A stretch of 64,000 nt of DNA from JANSWP01 sp041941305. GTDB taxonomy: Bacteria > Bacteroidota > Bacteroidia > Chitinophagales > Saprospiraceae. The notes under the pieces were generated by a model that saw only the letters and a program-made list of their open reading frames with translations, did not search any database and was not told the DNA's origin. Both the position numbers and the translations under genes were made by a program. Shown in pieces: positions 58,834 to 64,000 of the stretch. The stretch spans positions 124,001-188,000 of the forward strand of contig JBGTQJ010000003.1 of the NCBI GenBank assembly GCA_041941305.1. The letters are read 5' to 3'. The first letter of the stretch is position 1. Every line of letters begins with the position of its first letter.

Positions 58834-61800
58834 ATGAAAGCATTAAAAATAATTCAATTCACCATAGTTTTCTCTTCTTTTTCAATAGCATGTTTTGGAC
58901 AACAAATTTGGAGACTTTTCACTCTTTATAATCATGCAGCCTTTGGGTCTAATAATCTTGAAATTACAAACCAAGGAACAATTATTACATCAGATCAAAC
59001 AGCTTCTTTACTACGTAGTAGCCAAAACTCCAGCTCTTGGACCAAGGTTTATAGTTCTGATCTTGAGGATCCCGATATGTTGTTAGATTTAAAGGTTAAT
59101 GGAAATATCATTTATGCCTTATTTATTTCTGGAAAACTTTTGAAAAGTGAAGATGATGGACTAACCTGGATGGTTGTACAGGAGAATTTGAATGTATTTG
59201 CCTTGAAAATGTTCTGGAGGGATGAAAATATCGGATTTGTCCTGACCGGAGAAAGAAAAATACTTAGAACTTCTAATGCAGGAATCAGCTGGGATACCCT
59301 TGATTTGGTATTTGGTAATATGTTATTAGACATGGAATTTTTAGATGCCAACAATGGTATTGTGGTTGGAGAAACAGGGACATTGATTACAACAATTGAT
59401 GGGGGAGAAACATGGAAAGACACTATATACCAACTTCCGGGAAATTTAAAAACGGTAGCCAAAAATTCCTCTGAACATTATTTTACGGGAGGTACTAGCG
59501 GAAGTATTTACAAAAGTACAGATGTAGGAAATAGTTGGGAAGAAGTTTATATCGATTCTTTTAATACGATTAGAGATATTTTTTTTATTAACAATGAAAT
59601 TGGCTTTGCCGTTGGAGATAATGGAAAAGTATTAAAAACAACCAACAATGGAAATACTTGGTTTTCTGATAGCCTTGATTCCAATCAGGACATTTTTGAC
59701 ATTGAAGTACACAATAATTCAATCTATTTAAGATGTAGTGGAGGTGTCCTCATATATTCTGAGAACCTTGGAGAAGACTGGATAGTTCCAGATGTTCTCT
59801 ATTCCAAGTCAATAATGAATGCAGTACCTGTCGACAATCAATTATTCGTGGTTGGTGAAGACGGTTTATTTGGCTCAACAAATGATTTTGGGGCAAGCTG
59901 GAATGTACAATCTATTTCTAAAGACCACCTCTTTGACATTAATTATACCTCGTCCGGTATTTTCCACGCATGTGGCTATAATGGTCAAATACTCTTTTCA
60001 GAAGACCAGGGAAACACTTGGACTTCTCATCATTCTGATTCTACGTACACGCTTTTTGATATTGAATTTGATTTAAATGGAAAGGGATTTGCGGTGGGAT
60101 CTGATGGTATTATTCTTAGAAATCTAAATGGTACGGATTGGATACCAATGGCATCAAATACACAGAATTTACTGGAATCAATTTCCTTTTTGCAGGATGC
60201 TTCAATACTCGTTACTGGTCGGTCTGGAACCCTATTGAGATCGCATGACGGGGGAGATACCTGGGTCAATATATCCATCGATACTGTTCTTGATTTTCAC
60301 CATGCTGTGAGCTTTGATGAGGATCATATCATCATTGCAGCCGACGCGGCATTATTGAAATACAATCTCAATAACAAATCATTATCCTCATTTTTAGAAG
60401 CAGAGTCTTCCTTTACAGGAATTAAGATATTCGATCAAGACCGGATATTGGTGGTCAACAATTTTGGTGAATTATGGTATAGTTTGGACTTTGGAGCGAC
60501 TTGGGAAATTGTTTTCACCTCCAATCACTTCTTGGCTAATATCCATTATGATGAAACCAATGAAATATTATACGTTATTGGAGAAGGGGGGCTGGTATTG
60601 TATTCCCATGTTTGTCAGGATATCCAGGAAGAGTTTACAGTTTCTATTTGTGAGGGAGAGACTTACGAAGGCTATAACCAAAGTGGAACATATGAAGACT
60701 TTTTCCAAACTATAGACGGCTGTGATAGTTTGCGAACCTTGCATTTGACAGTAAACTCAAAAGAATCGACAATGATTTTAGCAGAGATATGTGAAGGAGA
60801 AGTATTTGAAGGCTATACTCAAAGCGGGATATACGAGGATATCTTTCAAACGGTACATGGCTGCGATAGTTTGCGAACCTTGCATTTGACAGTAAACCCA
60901 AAAGAATCGACAATGATTTTAGCAGAGATATGTGAAGGAGAAGTATATGAAGGCTATACTCAAAGCGGTATATACGAGGATATCTTTCAAACGGTACATG
61001 GCTGCGATAGTTTGCGGACGTTGGAATTGACAGTAAATCCCAAAGAATCGGCGTTGGTTTCAGCAGAGATATGTGAAGGAGAAGTATTTGAAGGCTATAC
61101 TCAAAGCGGGATATATGAGGATATCTTTCAAACGGTACATGGCTGCGATAGTTTGCGGACGTTGGAATTGACAGTAAACCCAAAAGAATTGACAATGATT
61201 TCAGCAGAGATATGTGAGGGAGAAGCTTATGAAGGCTATACTCAAAGTGGGACCTATGAGGATCTATTTCAGACGGTACATGGCTGTGATAGTTTGCGGA
61301 CATTGGAATTGACAGTAAACCCAAAAGAATTGACAATGATTTCAGCAGAGATATGTGAGGGAGAAGCTTATGAAGGCTATACTCAGAGTGGGATATATGA
61401 GGATCTATTTCAAACGGTTCATGGCTGCGATAGTTTGCGGACTTTGGAATTGATGGTATTACCTGAAGTTTCAACAACGATAGAGACACAGGTTTGTGAT
61501 GGAGAAGATTTTGAAGGTTATGACCAAAGTGGAATATATGTTGACACCTTAATCGCAAATAATGGATGCGACAGTATCCGAACAATTGATCTCACCGTTC
61601 TTTCTGAAATTACAATTACAGACACCCTCATTGTCAATGAAAATGGAAATAATAATGGAGCAATTACGATACAGCTAGCTGGTGGATTATTCCCTTATGA
61701 ATTTGAGTGGAGTAATGGGGCAAATGAGCAAAATATCTCAAATCTTGTAGCTGGTACCTACGGACTCACAGTAACAGACAGTGAAGGATGTTTATATGAA

Positions 61801-62100
61801 TTTTCTTTTATTGTAGATTTGGAAACCAGCCTGAAATATTTGGAGACAGGAGACATTTTATTATTTCCCAATCCAAATAAAGCAGGAGAACAGGTTTCCC
61901 TAAATTTCTCAAAAAACATATTTCCTGAACTAAAATTATCCATAGTCAATGTATTGGGAGAAATAATTTTTTCTGAAGAAGTGTTTGCTCCTTCCAATGG
62001 AATTTACAATTTTGAAACACCAGTTGATTCTGGTCTGTATTACATTCTATTGGAGACTAGTGAAAAGAGGATTAAATTTTTTAAGTTAATTCTTTTGTAA
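58834..62100 (+). CDS. T9SS-secreted YCF48/BNR-propeller protein with 47-residue repeats
   Basis: 1,088 residues. Signal peptide 'IVFSSFSIACFGQ'. The first ~590 residues form a YCF48/sialidase-type propeller with many Asp-box-like segments ('KSEDDGLTWMVV', 'TSNAGISWDTL', 'TIDGGETWKD', 'KSTDVGNSWEEV'). Then come seven tandem 47-residue repeats, each with two cysteines ('EICEGEVFEGYTQSG', 'HGCDSLRTL'), a SprB-like repeat ('YEFEWSNGANEQNISNLVAGTYGLTVTD') and a T9SS sorting domain ('LFPNPNKAGEQVSLNF...DSGLYYILLE'). Probably an adhesive or scaffold surface protein. The last of the secreted-protein series after the hybrid regulator. Confidence 0.88.
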   Translation: MKALKIIQFTIVFSSFSIACFGQQIWRLFTLYNHAAFGSNNLEITNQGTIITSDQTASLLRSSQNSSSWTKVYSSDLEDPDMLLDLKVNGNIIYALFISGKLLKSEDDGLTWMVVQENLNVFALKMFWRDENIGFVLTGERKILRTSNAGISWDTLDLVFGNMLLDMEFLDANNGIVVGETGTLITTIDGGETWKDTIYQLPGNLKTVAKNSSEHYFTGGTSGSIYKSTDVGNSWEEVYIDSFNTIRDIFFINNEIGFAVGDNGKVLKTTNNGNTWFSDSLDSNQDIFDIEVHNNSIYLRCSGGVLIYSENLGEDWIVPDVLYSKSIMNAVPVDNQLFVVGEDGLFGSTNDFGASWNVQSISKDHLFDINYTSSGIFHACGYNGQILFSEDQGNTWTSHHSDSTYTLFDIEFDLNGKGFAVGSDGIILRNLNGTDWIPMASNTQNLLESISFLQDASILVTGRSGTLLRSHDGGDTWVNISIDTVLDFHHAVSFDEDHIIIAADAALLKYNLNNKSLSSFLEAESSFTGIKIFDQDRILVVNNFGELWYSLDFGATWEIVFTSNHFLANIHYDETNEILYVIGEGGLVLYSHVCQDIQEEFTVSICEGETYEGYNQSGTYEDFFQTIDGCDSLRTLHLTVNSKESTMILAEICEGEVFEGYTQSGIYEDIFQTVHGCDSLRTLHLTVNPKESTMILAEICEGEVYEGYTQSGIYEDIFQTVHGCDSLRTLELTVNPKESALVSAEICEGEVFEGYTQSGIYEDIFQTVHGCDSLRTLELTVNPKELTMISAEICEGEAYEGYTQSGTYEDLFQTVHGCDSLRTLELTVNPKELTMISAEICEGEAYEGYTQSGIYEDLFQTVHGCDSLRTLELMVLPEVSTTIETQVCDGEDFEGYDQSGIYVDTLIANNGCDSIRTIDLTVLSEITITDTLIVNENGNNNGAITIQLAGGLFPYEFEWSNGANEQNISNLVAGTYGLTVTDSEGCLYEFSFIVDLETSLKYLETGDILLFPNPNKAGEQVSLNFSKNIFPELKLSIVNVLGEIIFSEEVFAPSNGIYNFETPVDSGLYYILLETSEKRIKFFKLILL
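60640..61626 (+). repeat. Seven tandem 141-bp coding repeats
   Basis: Units begin at 60640, 60781, 60922, 61063, 61204, 61345 and 61486, each exactly 141 bp. The five central units are nearly identical in DNA; the first and last are diverged. Each encodes 47 residues with two conserved cysteines. Confidence 0.95.
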
Positions 62101-62235
62101 TAAATCAAAAATGAAACTTTAGTATTCGCACTATGATTTTTTCATTAAAATCTGTGATTGGGGATGTGGTAATTGTTATTAATTAGGTTTTTAAAGATTT
62201 CTATTCTCAAATACCCATTCCCAATTATCAACTTT

Positions 62236-62243
62236 TATCTTTG
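62236..62243 (+). promoter_or_regulatory. ruvX promoter (-7 element)
   Basis: TATCTTTG is an exact TAnnTTTG match that ends 5 bases before the GTG start at 62249. With the usual spacing the transcript would begin at or next to the start codon. Confidence 0.5.
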
Positions 62244-62248
62244 CGGCC

Positions 62249-62659
62249 GTGGCAAGAATCATAGGCATAGATTACGGAACGAAGCGCACTGGTATTGCGG
62301 TCACTGATCCATTGCAAATAATTGTAAATGGCTTGACTACGGTGCCTACAGATGAAATTTTTGATTTTTTAAAGGATTATTTTGAAGAGGAAGAAGTGGA
62401 AAAAATTGTGGTTGGTGAGCCCATGCATGCAGATGGGACACCTGCCCAAATAGCGCATCTAGTAGTGGGGTTTGTCCGGAAATTGAAAAAACTGTATCCG
62501 GATAAAGAAATTGTAACGCACGATGAAAGATACACTTCCGTTGCGGCCAAAGCTGCCATACTACAAAGTGGCGCCAAGCAAAAGAAGCGCCGCGATAAAG
62601 CACTGGTAGATAAAATCAGTGCCACTTTGATATTGCAAGATTACTTAGGGCATATCTAG
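62249..62659 (+). CDS. ruvX: Putative pre-16S rRNA nuclease / Holliday junction resolvase RuvX (YqgF)
   Basis: 136 residues of the RNase H-like YqgF family. The nucleotidyl-cleavage acidic residues are in 'GIDYGTKRTGIAVTD' (D8), 'IVVGEPMHADG' (E60) and 'DKISATLILQDYL' (D121). Family members process the 5' end of 16S rRNA, and some cut Holliday junctions. Start is GTG 62249: the protein begins exactly at the conserved first strand and no earlier start exists in frame. It is followed by a heptad array and def. Confidence 0.94.
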   Translation: MARIIGIDYGTKRTGIAVTDPLQIIVNGLTTVPTDEIFDFLKDYFEEEEVEKIVVGEPMHADGTPAQIAHLVVGFVRKLKKLYPDKEIVTHDERYTSVAAKAAILQSGAKQKKRRDKALVDKISATLILQDYLGHI

Positions 62660-62663
62660 TTTG

Positions 62664-62757
62664 CCAGGTACTGGTTGCTTGGTGCTATTTTGCGGGTTAA
62701 GTCAACCAGCAAACCAGTACCTGGAAAACCAGCACCCAGCAACCAGCAACCAGTACT
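62664..62757. repeat. Palindromic heptad array between ruvX and def
   Basis: ccaggtactggtt (62664-62676) pairs perfectly with aaccagtacctgg (62712-62724), followed by 7-bp units cagcacc, cagcaac, cagcaac, cagtact up to the def start. It starts 4 bases after the ruvX stop and fills the whole intergenic gap. Confidence 0.85.
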
Positions 62758-62763
62758 CAGTTA

Positions 62764-63327
62764 ATGATTTTACCCGTTTATGCATACGGTCATCCCGTAT
62801 TGAAAAAAGTTGCCGAAGAAATTACTCCCGACTACCCAGACTTGGATAAGTTGATAGAAAATATGTGGGAGACCATGTACAAGGCAGAAGGCGTCGGCAT
62901 TGCTGCTCCTCAAATTGGAAAATCCATTCGATTGTTTGTAATAGATACAATTCAGGTATTCGAAGATGAAGAGGATGCTGAAGAAGAAGGTTTCAAAAGG
63001 GTATTCATCAATGCCCAGAAGATTGAAGAATCTGGCAAAGCATGGGAATATGAAGAAGGATGTTTGAGTATTCCGGATATTAAAGGGGATGTGTCCCGTC
63101 CGCCCCAGTTAAAATTGCGATGGCTGGATGAGCATTTTGAACCCCATGAAGCAATTTTTGAAGGAATTAATGCCAGAGTTGTGCAGCATGAATACGATCA
63201 TTTAGAGGGGGTTTTGTTTACCGAATTGCTCAAACCCGTCAAAAAAAGACTCATCAAGCGCAAATTGGAAAAGATTAGAAAAGGGAAAATTGAACCAGAT
63301 TATAAAATGGTGTTTTCCAGAAAGTGA
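62764..63327 (+). CDS. def: Peptide deformylase
   Basis: 187 residues with the three deformylase motifs: 'GVGIAAPQIG' (motif 1), 'EEGCLSIP' (motif 2, Cys metal ligand) and 'VVQHEYDHLEGVLF' (motif 3, HExxH-type histidines and catalytic Glu). It removes the formyl group from the N-terminal methionine of new proteins, using iron or another metal, in the cytoplasm. An acidic insertion 'FEDEEDAEEEGF' is seen before motif 2. It sits between two heptad arrays. Confidence 0.97.
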   Translation: MILPVYAYGHPVLKKVAEEITPDYPDLDKLIENMWETMYKAEGVGIAAPQIGKSIRLFVIDTIQVFEDEEDAEEEGFKRVFINAQKIEESGKAWEYEEGCLSIPDIKGDVSRPPQLKLRWLDEHFEPHEAIFEGINARVVQHEYDHLEGVLFTELLKPVKKRLIKRKLEKIRKGKIEPDYKMVFSRK

Positions 63328-63329
63328 AT

Positions 63330-63451
63330 CTGGGTACTAGGTATTGGTTCCTGGTTTGCTGGGTTCTTGTAACTAGATAACAAGCAAACAAGTACCCAGC
63401 AACAAGTACCCAGCAACCAGTACCCAGCACCTAGTAAACCAGCACCCAGCT
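63330..63451. repeat. Inverted heptad array after def
   Basis: The left part reads ctgggta, ctaggta, ttggttc, ctggttt, gctgggt, tcttgta; the right part reads tacccag, caacaag, tacccag, caaccag, tacccag, cacctag, then aaaccag and cacccag. gctgggttcttgt (63358-63370) pairs with acaagtacccagc (63388-63400) at 12 of 13 positions. The array starts right at the def stop and ends one base before the next ATG. Confidence 0.9.
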
Positions 63452-63452
63452 C

Positions 63453-64000
63453 ATGACTTCTTTCCGAACTACATTTCCTTCTTTTGAATCCAAAACCCAA
63501 ATAAGCCACCAAAATCCCATCCTTTCCATTGGTTCCTGTTTTGCTGAAAATATCGCCGGAAGACTATCAAACCTAAAATTTCAAACACTTCTGAATCCCT
63601 TTGGCATTGTTTACAATCCGATGTCCATAAAGCACATTTTTGAATTTTTGAGAAGCAATAAATTGTTCGAAGCCCAAGATTTGGTTTTTGATAATGGCTT
63701 GTGGCACAGTTTATTGCATCACGGGGACTTTTCTGCTCCTGATAAAGAATGGATGCTCGAGAACTTAAATGCTGAACTGGAACGTGCGCGAAAGTTTATT
63801 CGAACTTGTGATAGAATGATCATTACATTTGGTACTGCAACTGCTTATCGTTACAGGAAAACTGAGCAAATAGTAGCCAATTGCCACAAGATAGCAAATA
63901 GGGAATTTGAAAAGATTCGGTTATCACCAGAAACCATTTTTGAAGCGCTCAATGGTGAATTTCAACTTTTAAAAAGCCAATCCCCTAATCTCGAAATCCT
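63453..64000 (+). CDS. GSCFA-domain protein (3' truncated by window edge)
   Basis: The frame is open from ATG 63453 to the end of the window (182 residues). The N-terminus contains the family-defining 'ILSIGSCFAENIAGRL', followed by 'LLNPFGIVYNPMS', 'LVFDNGLWHSLLHHG' and 'MIITFGTATAYRYRKTEQIVANCHK'. GSCFA proteins are related to the SGNH/GDSL hydrolases, with the serine in the GSCF motif as nucleophile; their substrate is generally unknown. The C-terminal part lies outside the window. Confidence 0.88.
   Translation, partial: MTSFRTTFPSFESKTQISHQNPILSIGSCFAENIAGRLSNLKFQTLLNPFGIVYNPMSIKHIFEFLRSNKLFEAQDLVFDNGLWHSLLHHGDFSAPDKEWMLENLNAELERARKFIRTCDRMIITFGTATAYRYRKTEQIVANCHKIANREFEKIRLSPETIFEALNGEFQLLKSQSPNLEI

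Noticed and set aside
60710..61585. A 291-codon open frame on the minus strand
   Set aside because: It lies wholly inside the tandem 141-bp repeats of the plus-strand surface gene. Because the unit length is a multiple of three, a frame without stops is simply repeated; the predicted protein is His/Ser/Leu-rich and has no start signals.
62664..63451. CRISPR-like array
   Set aside because: The units are 7 bp with no unique spacers, and no cas genes are present. These are tandem and inverted heptamers.

Overview
The window looks like chromosomal DNA of an AT-rich Bacteroidota, most likely of the Saprospiraceae or a relative. Several signs support this. Many secreted proteins end in a type IX secretion (T9SS) sorting domain of the form 'NPF/NPTSG...IYDL.G...L..GIYY..L....K.I'. 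There is a hybrid two-component regulator with a periplasmic propeller, SprB-type and coat-hanger repeats, promoters matching the Bacteroidota consensus (TTTG/TTG, about 18-21 bp, then TAnnTTTG), and little use of Shine-Dalgarno sequences. No rRNA, tRNA, CRISPR array, transposase or prophage gene was recognised.

Layout. 1-12.5 kb: the tail of one giant T9SS protein, then a 3,972-residue paralogue with a propeller, PKD domain, HYR-like repeats and two dockerin-like/cohesin-like blocks. 12.5-17.7 kb: small enzymes (methyltransferase; a GNAT/DinB/MerB-like/HAD operon; Fic protein; phosphopantetheinyl transferase). 18-24.6 kb: polyphosphate kinase, a membrane-fusion protein with its TolC-like partner, and a lipoprotein. 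25-34.3 kb: a LEA-like stress protein, malic enzyme (MaeB), a globin, an S41 peptidase, a flavin-fold protein and secreted proteins. 34.3-41.7 kb: cupin plus isopenicillin-N-synthase-like oxygenase, an NSS transporter, and a purine-degradation set (guanine deaminase and two-subunit xanthine dehydrogenase). 41.8-45.5 kb: a T9SS protein, then about 1.15 kb without a long gene that carries a promoter, extensive inverted repeats, an internal terminator-like hairpin and an unlisted 54-residue membrane protein. 45.7-48.5 kb: an AddB-like nuclease. 48.5-62.1 kb: a hybrid two-component regulator followed by four large secreted proteins. 62.2-64 kb: ruvX, def and the start of a GSCFA-family gene.

How parts work together. 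The guanine deaminase and xanthine dehydrogenase would convert guanine to xanthine and then urate. The hybrid regulator ends in an AraC-type DNA-binding domain. Just downstream lies an 18-bp direct repeat with a 21-bp period, beside a plausible promoter for the next secreted gene, so this is a candidate regulator-target pair. The secreted proteins of that region include a YadA-like head with an S74 chaperone domain, a LamG protein, a caspase-fold protein and a propeller protein with 47-residue repeats.

The most unusual non-coding signals are a family of intergenic arrays with 7-bp periodicity, often arranged as inverted arms directly after stop codons, and the structured 43.5-44.4 kb region. 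Functions were inferred from motifs by eye; no database search was run.
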